Assembly: GCF_019266065.1 (NCBI RefSeq)
Contig: NZ_LPNR01000110.1
Span: forward strand, 62,001 to 126,000
DNA length: 64,000 bases
From: Nocardia sp. MH4
GTDB taxonomy: Bacteria; Actinomycetota; Actinomycetes; Mycobacteriales; Mycobacteriaceae
Direction: 5' to 3'
The stretch's first letter is position 1. Each line of letters begins with the position of its first letter. Under the pieces are notes generated by a model. It was not told the origin of the DNA. It saw only the letters and a list, made by a program, of their open reading frames with translations, and ran no database searches. Position numbers and translations under genes: made by a program. Shown one piece after another: positions 52,694 to 61,600 of the stretch.

Positions 52694-54402
52694 GCACTCT
52701 TCTGCTGCCCGAGGTCCTGCGCGAGCGTGCGCACGCCACCCCCGACCGCGTCGCCTACCGCTTCCTCGACGACACCGGCGCCGAGGCCGGCCACCTCACC
52801 TACGCCGAACTGCACGCCAGGGCCATGGCGGTGGCGGCGCAGGTGCGCGCGGTCTGCGCGCCGGGCGAACGAGCGCTACTGGTCTTCCCGCCCGGACTCG
52901 ACTTCCTCGCCGCCTATTTCGGCTGCCTGTTCGCGCGGGTGATCGCGGTCCCGGTCAATCCGCCGCGCCGCACGCACGTCCAGCACGCGACGCGCTCGAT
53001 CGTTCGGGATTGCGCGCCCGCCGTGGTTCTCACCGTCACCGGGGCGCTCGAGCCGCTGCGCACCGCGCTGCAACCACTACTGCCACAGGCCGCCTGGCTG
53101 ACCGTCGACACCCTGACGCGCACCGAGTTCCCCGCCGAGCCGATCGACCCCGGCGCGGTGGCGTTCCTGCAGTACACCTCCGGGTCCACCTCGGCGCCCA
53201 AGGGCGTCATGGTCTCGCACAGCAATCTGGCCGCCAACCAGGAGATGATCCGGCACGCCTTCGGTCACGACAGCGGGTCGACGGTGGTCGGCTGGGCGCC
53301 GCTGTTCCACGATCAGGGCCTGATCGGCAATGTGCTGCAACCACTCTGGGTGGGCGCGACCAGCGTGCTGCTGTCACCGGCCACCTTCGTGCGCAGGCCG
53401 CTGCTGTGGCTGACGGCGATCAGCGAGTACCGCGCGCACTCCAGCGGCGGCCCGAACTTCGCCTTCGACGCGTGCGTCGCCAGGGCCGCCGCCGAGCCCG
53501 TGCCCGAGCTGGATCTCACCAGCTGGCAGGTCGCGTTCAACGGCGCCGAGCCGATCCGCCCGGCCACGCTCGCGCGGTTCGCCGAAACCTTCGCCCCGCA
53601 CGGCTTCCGGGCCACTTCGCTCTACCCCTGCTACGGGCTGGCCGAAGCGACCCTGCTGGTCACCGGCAGCGACAAGGGCCGCGGCCCGCGCACACTGACC
53701 GTCGACACCGCCGCGCTCGGTGCCGGGCACTATCGACCCGCCCGACCGGGCACGGCGCGCACGCTGGTCAGTTCCGGGCGGGTCCTGCCCGGTGAACGCG
53801 TCCGCATCGTCGACACCGCCACGCTGCGGTCGTGCCCCGCGGGCCGGACCGGTGAGATCTGGGTGACCGGCGACCATGTGGCACAGGGCTATTGGCGGCG
53901 CCCCGAGGCGACCGAGGAACTGCTGCGGGCCCGCGCCGCCGACGATCCGCGCACCGCCTGGCTGCGCACCGGCGATGTCGGGATGCTGGTGGACGGCGAC
54001 CTGTATGTCGTCGGCCGGATCAAGGACATGGTGATCATCCGCGGCCGCAATCACTATCCGCACGACATCGAGGACACCGTGCAGTCCGCGCATCCCGCGC
54101 TGCGCCACGGCGGCTCGGCGGCCTTCGCCTACCCCGGTGACGCGGGTGAGCGGCTGGTGGTCGTGCAGGAGCTGCGCCGTGACCGGCTCGACGCCGATCC
54201 CGCCGAGGTGATCGGAGCGATCCGGGCGGCGGTGATCCGGGAACACGAACTCGCCGTCGGCGACCTGGTGCTGACGCCGCCGGACCAGCTGGCCAAGACG
54301 AGCAGTGGCAAGATCATGCGATCGGCCGCCCGCGCGCGGTACGCGGCAGCGGGTTTCGAGGCATGGCCATCCACCCCCGACCAGAGGAGCCCGACCCGAT
54401 GA
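52690..54402 (+). CDS. Fatty-acyl-AMP ligase (FAAL)
   Basis: A 570-residue ANL-superfamily enzyme. The P-loop is YTSGSTSAPKGV. WAPLFHDQGLIGN and SSGGPNFAFDACV are hallmarks of FAALs, which make acyl-adenylates and pass them to an ACP rather than to CoA. The C-terminal part has GRIKDMVIIRGRNHYPHDIE, and the catalytic lysine lies in KTSSGKIMRS. The ACP two genes upstream is the obvious acceptor. ATG 52690 overlaps the P450 stop (ATGA). The stop overlaps the thioesterase start in the same way. Confidence 0.93.
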   Translation: MSTLLLPEVLRERAHATPDRVAYRFLDDTGAEAGHLTYAELHARAMAVAAQVRAVCAPGERALLVFPPGLDFLAAYFGCLFARVIAVPVNPPRRTHVQHATRSIVRDCAPAVVLTVTGALEPLRTALQPLLPQAAWLTVDTLTRTEFPAEPIDPGAVAFLQYTSGSTSAPKGVMVSHSNLAANQEMIRHAFGHDSGSTVVGWAPLFHDQGLIGNVLQPLWVGATSVLLSPATFVRRPLLWLTAISEYRAHSSGGPNFAFDACVARAAAEPVPELDLTSWQVAFNGAEPIRPATLARFAETFAPHGFRATSLYPCYGLAEATLLVTGSDKGRGPRTLTVDTAALGAGHYRPARPGTARTLVSSGRVLPGERVRIVDTATLRSCPAGRTGEIWVTGDHVAQGYWRRPEATEELLRARAADDPRTAWLRTGDVGMLVDGDLYVVGRIKDMVIIRGRNHYPHDIEDTVQSAHPALRHGGSAAFAYPGDAGERLVVVQELRRDRLDADPAEVIGAIRAAVIREHELAVGDLVLTPPDQLAKTSSGKIMRSAARARYAAAGFEAWPSTPDQRSPTR

Positions 54403-54842
54403 CGACGCAGGCCCCCAACCCCGATTTCGCCCAGGTCGTTCCCGCCGCGGTGCTGTCCATGCCCGCTGCCGCCCATCTGGGTTTCCATTTCGGACGGATC
54501 GCGCCCGGCGAGGTCGAGATCGTGCAGCCGCACCGCCGCGAACTCACCCAGCACGACGGCTATTTCCAGGGTGGTGTGCTCGGCTCGCTCGCCGACTTCG
54601 CGGCGGGATCGGCGGCGGGCACCCTGCTGCCGATCGGCTGGATCAATATGACCGTCGACTACACGGTGAAGATCCTCGCTCCCGCCAAGGGCGCGACGGT
54701 GATCGCGCGCGGCCGGGTGATCAAGCCCGGTGCGCTGCTCACCATCGCCGCCGCCGAGGTCTTCTCCGTCGAGGACGACGGTGAAACCCTGTGCGCGACA
54801 GCGCTGGTCACGATGCGCAATGTGCGCATCGCGACACCGTGA
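54399..54842 (+). CDS. PaaI-type hot-dog thioesterase
   Basis: A 147-residue single hot-dog protein with ELTQHDGYFQGGVLGSLADF, where the HxGxxxGG-like loop and Asp of PaaI thioesterases occur, and INMTVDYTVKILAPAKG as the central strands. It probably releases the finished acyl chain from the ACP or clears mis-loaded chains. ATG 54399 overlaps the ligase stop; an upstream ATG at 54363 would overlap the ligase more deeply and lacks conserved residues. Confidence 0.87.
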   Translation: MTTQAPNPDFAQVVPAAVLSMPAAAHLGFHFGRIAPGEVEIVQPHRRELTQHDGYFQGGVLGSLADFAAGSAAGTLLPIGWINMTVDYTVKILAPAKGATVIARGRVIKPGALLTIAAAEVFSVEDDGETLCATALVTMRNVRIATP

Positions 54843-54862
54843 CCCGAGAGGCCGTGATCCCC

Positions 54863-55696
54863 ATGCCCTTCGTCGTCGTCGACGGTGTGTCCATCGCCTA
54901 CACCGACACCGGTACCCCGGCGGGCAAGCCCGACGCGCCCACGGTCGTCTTCGGCCACGGCTTGTTGTTCGGCGGCTGGATGTTCCGCGCCCCGCTGTCA
55001 TCCCTGCAACTCGACTACCGCTGCGTCACCCTCGACTGGCGCGGCCAGGGCCACACTCCGCCCACGCCCGGCGGCTACGACATGGACACCCTCACCGCCG
55101 ACGCCGTCGGCGTCCTCGCGGCCCTGCGCACCGGCCCGGTCCACTGGGTCGGTCTGTCCATGGGCGGCTTCGTCGGCCTCCGCCTCGCCGCCCGGCACCC
55201 TCGACTCCTGCGTTCCCTCGCCCTCCTCGATACCAGCGCCGACGCCGAAGACCCCACGAAAGTCGCCGAGTACCAGCGCCTCGCGTGGGCATTGCGCTGG
55301 TTCGGGCACCGCCCCGTCCTCGGCCGCGTCGCTCCCCACCTCTTCGGCCCCACCTTCCGCGCCTCCCCGGCCGCTTCCGCGGTCCTGGGTGACTGGTCCC
55401 GCCGTCTGGCCGCCACCGACCGCGTCGCCCTCCGCAAAGCCGTCCACGGTGTCACCGCCCGCCCCGCCATCGCCCCCGAGCTCCCGTCGATCACCGCCCC
55501 CACCCTCGTCCTCGTCGGCGCCGACGACACCGCGACCCCGCCCTCCTGCGCGGACCGCATCGCCACCCTGATCCCCCACGCCCGCCGCCACCACCTGCCG
55601 AACTGCGGCCACTCCAGCACCCTCGAACAACCGCAGCTGGTCACCGAGCACCTCCGCCGCTTCCTCACCGCAGTGGACACCGAATCCGTGCACTGA
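54863..55696 (+). CDS. Alpha/beta hydrolase, end of lipid operon
   Basis: A 277-residue alpha/beta hydrolase. The oxyanion region is VFGHGLLFGGWMF, the nucleophile is in GLSMGG, the acid is in GADDTATP and the histidine in NCGHSSTLEQP. It could hydrolyse an ester or thioester, or modify the released product. ATG 54863 is preceded by GAGAGG at 11 bases. GTG 54839, which overlaps the thioesterase stop, would add 8 residues and is equally compatible with coupling. The second half has very C-rich third positions, as in the upstream TPMT-like gene. Confidence 0.85.
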   Translation: MPFVVVDGVSIAYTDTGTPAGKPDAPTVVFGHGLLFGGWMFRAPLSSLQLDYRCVTLDWRGQGHTPPTPGGYDMDTLTADAVGVLAALRTGPVHWVGLSMGGFVGLRLAARHPRLLRSLALLDTSADAEDPTKVAEYQRLAWALRWFGHRPVLGRVAPHLFGPTFRASPAASAVLGDWSRRLAATDRVALRKAVHGVTARPAIAPELPSITAPTLVLVGADDTATPPSCADRIATLIPHARRHHLPNCGHSSTLEQPQLVTEHLRRFLTAVDTESVH

Positions 55697-55812
55697 TGTC
55701 GATCACGGGCTGCCACTGCGCCACCGCCGTCGACCCGGCCGAGGCCCGATCCGCCGGCACCTGCGCGGGCGCGGCGACGCCGGTCAGCGCAGCCCCGATG
55801 GCGAAGAGCGCT

Positions 55813-56787
55813 TCATCTCGTCCGCCGCCCTGCCCCGGCACACACCGGCGCTGAACTATCTTCGGGCACAGGCATTTCGGCGGCCGATACGACTGGCTTG
55901 TCGGGCAGCTGACCGGCCACGATGGCGGCCAGCGCGAGACCGAAGCCGACGAGCTGGACCGGGCCGAGCCATTGGCCGAGCAGGACCGCGCCGAGCACGG
56001 CCGCGACCAACGGCGACAGCAACAGCAGCACCGCGACCGAGGTGACCGGCAGCGTGCCCAGCCCGCGGAACCACACGATGTAGGCGAGCAGTCCGCCGCA
56101 CAGACCCATCCACAGGTAGCCGAGTGCCGCGGGCCCGTCGATCGGGGGTGGCGCGCCCTCGACCAGGGCGGTTACCGGCAACAGGACCAGCCCGCCGGCC
56201 GTCAGCTGCCACCCCGCGAAGGCCACGGGGCCGACCCCGGGCGGGCGTCCCCAGCGTTTGGTGAGAGTCAGTCCCAGCGCCATCGATGCCGCGCTCACCA
56301 GTCCGGCCGCGACCCCGGTGACATCGAGCGCCGCACTCGGCCCGAGCACCACCAGCCCCACCCCGGTGACGCCGATCGTCCCCCAGACCAGCCGCCGCGG
56401 TGACGGCCGCTCCCCGAGCACCGGCATCGCCAGCACCGCGACCACCAGTGGTTGCGCCGCCGCGAGGGTCGCCGCGACCCCGCCGGGCAGGTGTTCGGCC
56501 GCGAGGAACAGCAGCGGGAACGGCACCCCGATGGTGAGTATCCCCAGCACCGCGATCTTCGCCCACCACAGTCCGCGCGGCAGGATCCGGGTGAGCGCGA
56601 GCGCGATCAGCCCGGCGGGCAGGGCGCGCAGCAACCCGGCGAACACCGGGTGATCGGGCGGCAGGAGTTCGGTGGTCACCACGTAGGTCGTGCCCCAGGC
56701 GGCGGGCGCGAGCGCGGTGATCGCGGTCCGTGTCACCCGCCCCGCGCCGAGGTCACCGGAAGTCGGCCGAGCCACTGAACCTTTCAT
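55813..56787 (-). CDS. EamA-family (DMT superfamily) exporter
   Basis: A 324-residue protein with ten hydrophobic segments in two repeats: APAAWGTTYVVTTELLPP, RALPAGLIALALTRILPRG and GGVAATLAAAQPLVVAVLAM in the first, LLSPLVAAVLGAVLLGQWLG in the second. It resembles the YedA/RhaT-like branch that exports metabolites. A LysR gene diverges from it with a palindrome between, the common arrangement for a regulator and its exporter target. Its location between two lipid-tailoring blocks may be chance. Confidence 0.85.
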   Translation of the reverse strand: MKGSVARPTSGDLGAGRVTRTAITALAPAAWGTTYVVTTELLPPDHPVFAGLLRALPAGLIALALTRILPRGLWWAKIAVLGILTIGVPFPLLFLAAEHLPGGVAATLAAAQPLVVAVLAMPVLGERPSPRRLVWGTIGVTGVGLVVLGPSAALDVTGVAAGLVSAASMALGLTLTKRWGRPPGVGPVAFAGWQLTAGGLVLLPVTALVEGAPPPIDGPAALGYLWMGLCGGLLAYIVWFRGLGTLPVTSVAVLLLLSPLVAAVLGAVLLGQWLGPVQLVGFGLALAAIVAGQLPDKPVVSAAEMPVPEDSSAPVCAGAGRRTR

Positions 56788-56844
56788 GGACCCATCGAAC
56801 CGCGCGACGATCTATGAATCCAACACATGTTTGTCACCGCAACG

Positions 56845-56859
56845 ATCGTGAATCACGAT
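56845..56859. promoter_or_regulatory. LysR-type operator palindrome
   Basis: A perfect 7-1-7 inverted repeat, ATCGTGA-A-TCACGAT, lies 6 bases before the LysR start codon and 57 bases from the divergent exporter start. It contains the T-N11-A pattern of LysR boxes. Overlap with the LysR translation start region suggests autorepression. Confidence 0.65.
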
Positions 56860-56865
56860 GGATAC

Positions 56866-57747
56866 ATGGAGCTCCAGCAGATGCGCTACGTCCTCGCCGT
56901 CGCCGAGACCGACAGCTTCACCCGGGCCGCCGAGCGGTGCCTGGTCGTGCAGTCGGCCCTGAGCCATCAGATCGCCCGGCTGGAGCGTGAACTGGGCGCG
57001 AAACTGTTCGACCGGACGAGCCGCCGGGTCCGGCTCACCCAGGCGGGCGCTGCCTTCCTCCCGGCGGCCCGTCAGTGTCTCGACGCCGCCGAGCGGGCGG
57101 TGGCCGAGGTGGCCGCGGCGGTCGGCGAGGTGCGAGGCAGGCTCGCCGTCGGCCTGATCCCGACCGTCGCCGCGGTCGATCTGCCCGCCGCGCTGCGCGA
57201 ATTCCGGACCGCGTACCCGCACGTGCGGATCAGTTTGCGGGTCGGCGCGAGCGAGGAGCTGGCCGAGCAGGTCGAACAGGGCGTCCTCGATGTCGCCTTC
57301 CTCGGCTTGCCGACGACCACGCGGCCGAGCGGGGTCGCCGCCCACGAACTCGCGCGCGACAAGCTCGTCGCGGTGGTCGCACCGGGCCACCCGCTCGCCG
57401 AGGAACCGAGCGTCGACCTGCGCAGGCTCTCGACCGAGGTCTTCGTCGACCTGCCCGCGGGCACGGCGGGCCGGATCCAATCGGATCTGGCGTTCGCGGC
57501 GGCGGGCCTGACCCGCGATGTCGCCTTCGAGGTGACGACCGCCGACTACATCGCCCGCCTCGTCAGCCAGGATTTGTGTGTGGCGATGATGCCCGCCGCC
57601 CACGCCCCACAGCTCACCGGCGTGCGCATCGTGACGGTCACCGACGCGCCGAGCCGCGTCGAGTACGTCGTGTGGAACCGCGCCGACCGCAGCCCGGCGG
57701 CATCGGCCTTCCTCGCGGCACTGGATGTTCCGACGACCCAGCGCTGA
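56866..57747 (+). CDS. LysR-family transcriptional regulator
   Basis: A 293-residue LTTR. The N-terminal winged HTH (residues 1-60) has MRYVLAVAETDSFTRAAERC and ALSHQIARLERELGAKLFDR. The C-terminal co-inducer domain starts near residue 90 with GRLAVGLIPTVAAVDLP. ATG 56866 is chosen because the canonical MELQQMRY start lies there; ATG 56827 would extend through the operator. It probably regulates the divergent EamA exporter in response to a small ligand. Confidence 0.9.
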   Translation: MELQQMRYVLAVAETDSFTRAAERCLVVQSALSHQIARLERELGAKLFDRTSRRVRLTQAGAAFLPAARQCLDAAERAVAEVAAAVGEVRGRLAVGLIPTVAAVDLPAALREFRTAYPHVRISLRVGASEELAEQVEQGVLDVAFLGLPTTTRPSGVAAHELARDKLVAVVAPGHPLAEEPSVDLRRLSTEVFVDLPAGTAGRIQSDLAFAAAGLTRDVAFEVTTADYIARLVSQDLCVAMMPAAHAPQLTGVRIVTVTDAPSRVEYVVWNRADRSPAASAFLAALDVPTTQR

Positions 57748-57751
57748 CAGC

Positions 57752-57786
57752 TCCCGGCCCCGCCGGCTGCACCGACGGGGCCGGGA
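57752..57786. terminator. Bidirectional hairpin terminator
   Basis: A perfect 11-base-pair stem (57752-57762 with 57776-57786) and 13-base loop lie between the convergent LysR and P450 genes. Confidence 0.75.
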
Positions 57787-57795
57787 ACGACGTGT

Positions 57796-59052
57796 TCAGG
57801 CCGGGGTGACCGCGACCGCCAGCGATTCCAGCCCACGGATGACGACATTGGGCTTGAACGGCGGGTTCTCCGAACGCAATTCGACCGTGCGCACCTTGCG
57901 CAGCAGCACGTCGAGCAGGATCTCCATCTCCAGCAGCGCCAGCGGGGCGCCGAGGCAGTAGTGGATGCCGAGGCTGAACCCGAGGTGCTTCTTGGCCGGG
58001 TTCATCGGATCGGCGTAGCGGGTCATGTCGACCCGGTCGGGGTCGGGGTAGGCGGCCGGATCGTGATTGGCCGAATTGATCAGCACCACCACACCTTCGC
58101 CCTGCTCGAACTCGTGCCCGGCGACGGTGATCGGCCGGGTCGCGGCGCGCGTGGTGATCTGCACCGACGGATCCAGGCGCAGCAGTTCGTCGGGGGCGAC
58201 GGCCAGCAGTTCGGGACGATCGCGCAGCAGCTGGATCTGGTCGGGGTTGCGCAGCAAGCGCAGCATGCCGGTGCCGATCAGATTGGCGGTGGTCTCGTGA
58301 CCGGCGACGAAGGTGGTGATGCAGGTCGCGAGGAGCTCCTGCTCGGTGAGCACATCGCCGCGGTCCTCGACCTGCGACAGCACGCTGAGCAGGTCGTCGC
58401 GCGGGGTGACGCGCCGCTCGTTGAGCAGCTCACGGAAGTAGCCCATGAACCCGCGCGAGGCGGCGCTGCGGGCGCTCAGGCATTCCTCGGGCAGCGTGTA
58501 GTCGTGGTCGAAGCCGCGGGCCAGGTCCTGGGACCACCGGTGGACCTGGTCGTAGGCCTGCTCGGGCACGCCGATCAGCTCGCAGGCGATGATCAGCGGC
58601 AGCGGATAGGCGATCTTCTCGACGAGGTCGAATTCGCCCGCGGCCAGGGCGTCGTCGACGAGCTGCTCGCACAGCTGCTCGATCCGGGGGCGCAGCCGGG
58701 TCACCATGCGCGGGGTGAAACCCTTGGTGACCAGGTTGCGCAGGCGGGTGTGGTCCGGCGGCTCCATCCACAGGAACGAGGTGGGCAGTTCCTCGGCGGC
58801 GTTCTCCGGCGACACCGTGGGGTGCATCATCGCCGCTTCCTCGGCGTGGCTCCACGCGGTGGTGGACAGCACGGCCGCGCAGTCCTCGTAGCGGGTCAGC
58901 ACATGGTGACCGAGCGGGGTCTGATGGATGGGCCCCGCCTCGCGCAGGACGCGGGCGGGGGCATACGGATCGGCGCGGCCGTCCGGCCCGAACAGCTGGA
59001 CCAGTGCGGTCTGGACCGCCTGGGCGTCGATCGGGGAAGTCGTGGAGGTCAT
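57796..59052 (-). CDS. Cytochrome P450, last gene of the P450 block
   Basis: A 418-residue P450. The I-helix motif is AGHETT, ExxR is in DELLRLDP, and the heme loop FSLGIHYCLGAP gives Cys366. It shares the SFLWMEPPDHTRLRNLV segment with the P450 at 61597-62835, so these two are closer to each other than to the one at 60377-61600. It starts 29 bases after the FAD oxidoreductase on the same strand. The substrate is unknown. Confidence 0.93.
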   Translation of the reverse strand: MTSTTSPIDAQAVQTALVQLFGPDGRADPYAPARVLREAGPIHQTPLGHHVLTRYEDCAAVLSTTAWSHAEEAAMMHPTVSPENAAEELPTSFLWMEPPDHTRLRNLVTKGFTPRMVTRLRPRIEQLCEQLVDDALAAGEFDLVEKIAYPLPLIIACELIGVPEQAYDQVHRWSQDLARGFDHDYTLPEECLSARSAASRGFMGYFRELLNERRVTPRDDLLSVLSQVEDRGDVLTEQELLATCITTFVAGHETTANLIGTGMLRLLRNPDQIQLLRDRPELLAVAPDELLRLDPSVQITTRAATRPITVAGHEFEQGEGVVVLINSANHDPAAYPDPDRVDMTRYADPMNPAKKHLGFSLGIHYCLGAPLALLEMEILLDVLLRKVRTVELRSENPPFKPNVVIRGLESLAVAVTPA

Positions 59053-59081
59053 GGGTGGGTCTCCTGGTTCTCCGGTGGTGG

Positions 59082-60380
59082 TCAGGGAAGGAGGATGCGG
59101 CGCAGCGTGCCCGGCGCGGTGAGCGCGGCGGGCGGGTCGACCAGGTGGGCGACCCGCAGGAAGGTCCTGGCCACGCGCGGATCATGGTGCGCGACCCGCT
59201 GCACCCGGCTGACGAAGACAGTGGTGAGCCGGGTCCGGACCGTGCGCCTGCCCGCGACGCCCGGATGCCGCAGATCCGAGCCGGCGGCCAGCTGCCAAGC
59301 CACCTCGACCGCGCCGGCGGCGGCCGCGTAATACCGGGCGGGCAGGTCGGTTTCGCCCGTACCGAGGCACTCGCGCAGCGCCGCGGCTTGCAGCGCGGCG
59401 ACCGTCATGCCCTGGGCGTAGAGGGGATTGAAGGCGCACAGCGCGTCGCCGAGCACGAGCAGCCCGTCCGGCGGGGCGCTCTGGCGGTCGAAGCGGCGGC
59501 GCACGGCGGTCCGGAACCGGTAGGGCACCGCGTCGCCGAGCGGCTCGGAGCCGATCACCAGGGTGTGGATGTCGGGGGCCGACAGCGAGGCGGCGTACTC
59601 GCGAAATCCCGCGTCGTCGACGGGCGGATGATCGCCGAGCATTCCGGCCAGGGTGACGTGCCACCGATCGCCCTCCACCCGGACCGCGCCGCCGCCGCGC
59701 CCGTTCGCGCCGGTCGAGACGATGACCGAGGCCTGTCCGCCGAGCTGACCGGGCCGATGCCGGAAGAACCGCGACGCGTAGCCGAGGTCGACGTCGAGCC
59801 GCTCCTCCTCGGGTACCTCGGCTCCGATCGCGGTGAGCCACTGCGTGATCCGTGATCCTCGACCGCCCGCGTCGACGACCAGGTCCGCGGACAGGGTCTG
59901 CGCGCCCGCCGGGCCGATGACAGTCACCGCGCGCACCCGCCGGGCGTCGCCGACCAGGCCCTGCACGGTGGTGCGGGTCAGCAGTTCGATGCCGCGCAGC
60001 CGCAAGGTCCGCCTGCGCAGCACCGTCTCGAGCAGCGAGCGGGTGGCGATCACCGAGGTGAGTCCGGTCGAGCCCGCCGCGAGCCGGGAGCCGCCGACAT
60101 ACCACCGGGTGCCGACCAGCACCTCGGCGACGGTCGCGCCGTCCGAGACCGCCTGCTCGGTGAAGCCCGGGTAGAGCTCCTCCATGACGCGGCGGCCCCG
60201 GTCGAGCAGACCGTGCAGGTGCCAGGCCTGCGGAACACCCCGGCGCACAGTCTCTTTCGCGTCGAGCTCGTCGCGTTCGACCAGGGTGACCCGCTCGTAG
60301 GTATCGGCGAGCACGCGCGCGGCCAGCAGCCCGGCGACCCCGGCGCCGATGACGATCGCCTGCCCGCGGCGCGCGGTCAC
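59082..60380 (-). CDS. FAD-dependent oxidoreductase (geranylgeranyl-reductase/squalene-epoxidase-like monooxygenase fold)
   Basis: A 432-residue flavoprotein. The FAD-binding GxGxxG is VIGAGVAGLLAARVL at the N-terminus, with the acidic residue in LVERDEL. DLVVDAGGRGSRITQWL and LLVLGDALCAFNPLYAQGMT are the second and third FAD motifs of group A-like monooxygenases. It is flanked by P450 genes and overlaps the preceding one by ATGA. Epoxidation, hydroxylation or dehydrogenation of the same substrate is plausible. It is not an obvious ferredoxin reductase for the P450s. Confidence 0.85.
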   Translation of the reverse strand: MTARRGQAIVIGAGVAGLLAARVLADTYERVTLVERDELDAKETVRRGVPQAWHLHGLLDRGRRVMEELYPGFTEQAVSDGATVAEVLVGTRWYVGGSRLAAGSTGLTSVIATRSLLETVLRRRTLRLRGIELLTRTTVQGLVGDARRVRAVTVIGPAGAQTLSADLVVDAGGRGSRITQWLTAIGAEVPEEERLDVDLGYASRFFRHRPGQLGGQASVIVSTGANGRGGGAVRVEGDRWHVTLAGMLGDHPPVDDAGFREYAASLSAPDIHTLVIGSEPLGDAVPYRFRTAVRRRFDRQSAPPDGLLVLGDALCAFNPLYAQGMTVAALQAAALRECLGTGETDLPARYYAAAAGAVEVAWQLAAGSDLRHPGVAGRRTVRTRLTTVFVSRVQRVAHHDPRVARTFLRVAHLVDPPAALTAPGTLRRILLP

Positions 60381-61600
60381 AGCGTCACCGGCAGGTGCAG
60401 GATGCCCCGGTGGATCAGGCTGGGACGGTAGACGATCGGCGCGTCGGCCAGGGCCAGCTCGGGTGCTCGCGCCAGCAGCGCGAGGATCGCGGCCTCGGCC
60501 TCGATCCGGGCCAGCGGCGCGCCCACGCAGTAGTGGATGCCCAGGCTGAACCCGAGATGCTTGCGCGGCGGCCGGTGTCCGGTGAACCGGGTGATGTCGA
60601 AGGTGTCGGCGTCGCGGTAGACCCGCTCGTCGCGGTTGGCCGAGCCGGTCAGCACCACGACACCGTCACCGCGCCGGAAGGTGTGCCCGCCCACGTCGGT
60701 GTCGTCGAGGGCGACCCGGATCGTGAACTGGGTCGGCGCGTCGTAGCGCAGCATCTCGTCGATCGCGGGCCCGATCAGCTCGGGATGCGCGCGCAGCAGC
60801 GCCAGCTGGTCGGGGTGGCGCAGCAGCGCGAGCAGGCCGTTGCCGATCAGGTTGATCGAGGTCTCCATGCCGGCCACGAGCAGCAGCAGCGACATCCCGA
60901 TCACCTCGGGTTCGGTGGGAAGCTCACCCGAGCCGCTCGCCGCGACGAGGTCGCTGAGCAGGTCGGGGCCCGGCTGCCGCTTCTTCTCGGCGATCAACCG
61001 CGCGAAGTACCCCATGCAGGCGATCGCGGCGTCGGTGCGGGCGCTGATGTCGCCGGGACCGAGCAGCGAGTCGGGGTCGCTGCCCCGCGCGATCGCCAAC
61101 TGCCAGGCGCGGAAGTCGGCTCCGTCGGCGGCGTCCGCGCCGAGCAGGCGCACCGCGACCATGGCGACGGCCAGCGGCACCGCCAGATCGTCGAGCACGT
61201 CGAACTCACCGCGATCGAGCGCGGCGTCGATCAGTCCGTCGACCACGGTGCCCGCCAGCGGCGCCAGTTCGCCGATCGTGGCGGGGGTGAACGCTTTCGC
61301 CACCAGCTTGCGGTAGCGGCCGTGCTCGGGCGGATCCATCCGGACGAAGGACCCCGGGATGGCGGCGGTGGTGTCGCGGAACGGGCTGATCCCCGCCGAG
61401 TAGCCGTGCCCCCAGTCGGTGCCGGTGAGGACCGCGGCGCATTCCTCGTAGCGGGTCACCAGCGTCACCGGGACCTCGCCGAGGGCGAACGGGAACAGCG
61501 GCGTCGCCTCGCGCACCCGGTGGTAGGCGGCGTACGGGTCGGCACGGTGCTCGGGCGCGAACGCGTCGAAGGTGAGGTCGGCGGGGACAGCGGTACTCAT
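60377..61600 (-). CDS. Cytochrome P450, middle of the P450 block
   Basis: A 407-residue P450. The I-helix reads AGMETS, which keeps the acid and Thr of the AGxxTT motif; ExxR is in DEMLRYD, and FSLGIHYCVGAP gives Cys358. It is the most divergent of the three in this block and lacks the SFLWMEPPDHTR form, having SFVRMDPPEHGRYR instead. Both ends overlap neighbours by four bases (ATGA), so its amount is tied to that of the flanking genes. Confidence 0.93.
   Translation of the reverse strand: MSTAVPADLTFDAFAPEHRADPYAAYHRVREATPLFPFALGEVPVTLVTRYEECAAVLTGTDWGHGYSAGISPFRDTTAAIPGSFVRMDPPEHGRYRKLVAKAFTPATIGELAPLAGTVVDGLIDAALDRGEFDVLDDLAVPLAVAMVAVRLLGADAADGADFRAWQLAIARGSDPDSLLGPGDISARTDAAIACMGYFARLIAEKKRQPGPDLLSDLVAASGSGELPTEPEVIGMSLLLLVAGMETSINLIGNGLLALLRHPDQLALLRAHPELIGPAIDEMLRYDAPTQFTIRVALDDTDVGGHTFRRGDGVVVLTGSANRDERVYRDADTFDITRFTGHRPPRKHLGFSLGIHYCVGAPLARIEAEAAILALLARAPELALADAPIVYRPSLIHRGILHLPVTL

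Noticed and set aside
55696..55854. 52-codon frame after the alpha/beta hydrolase
   Set aside because: No ribosome site, no recognisable sequence, and most of its second half lies antisense to the end of the exporter gene.
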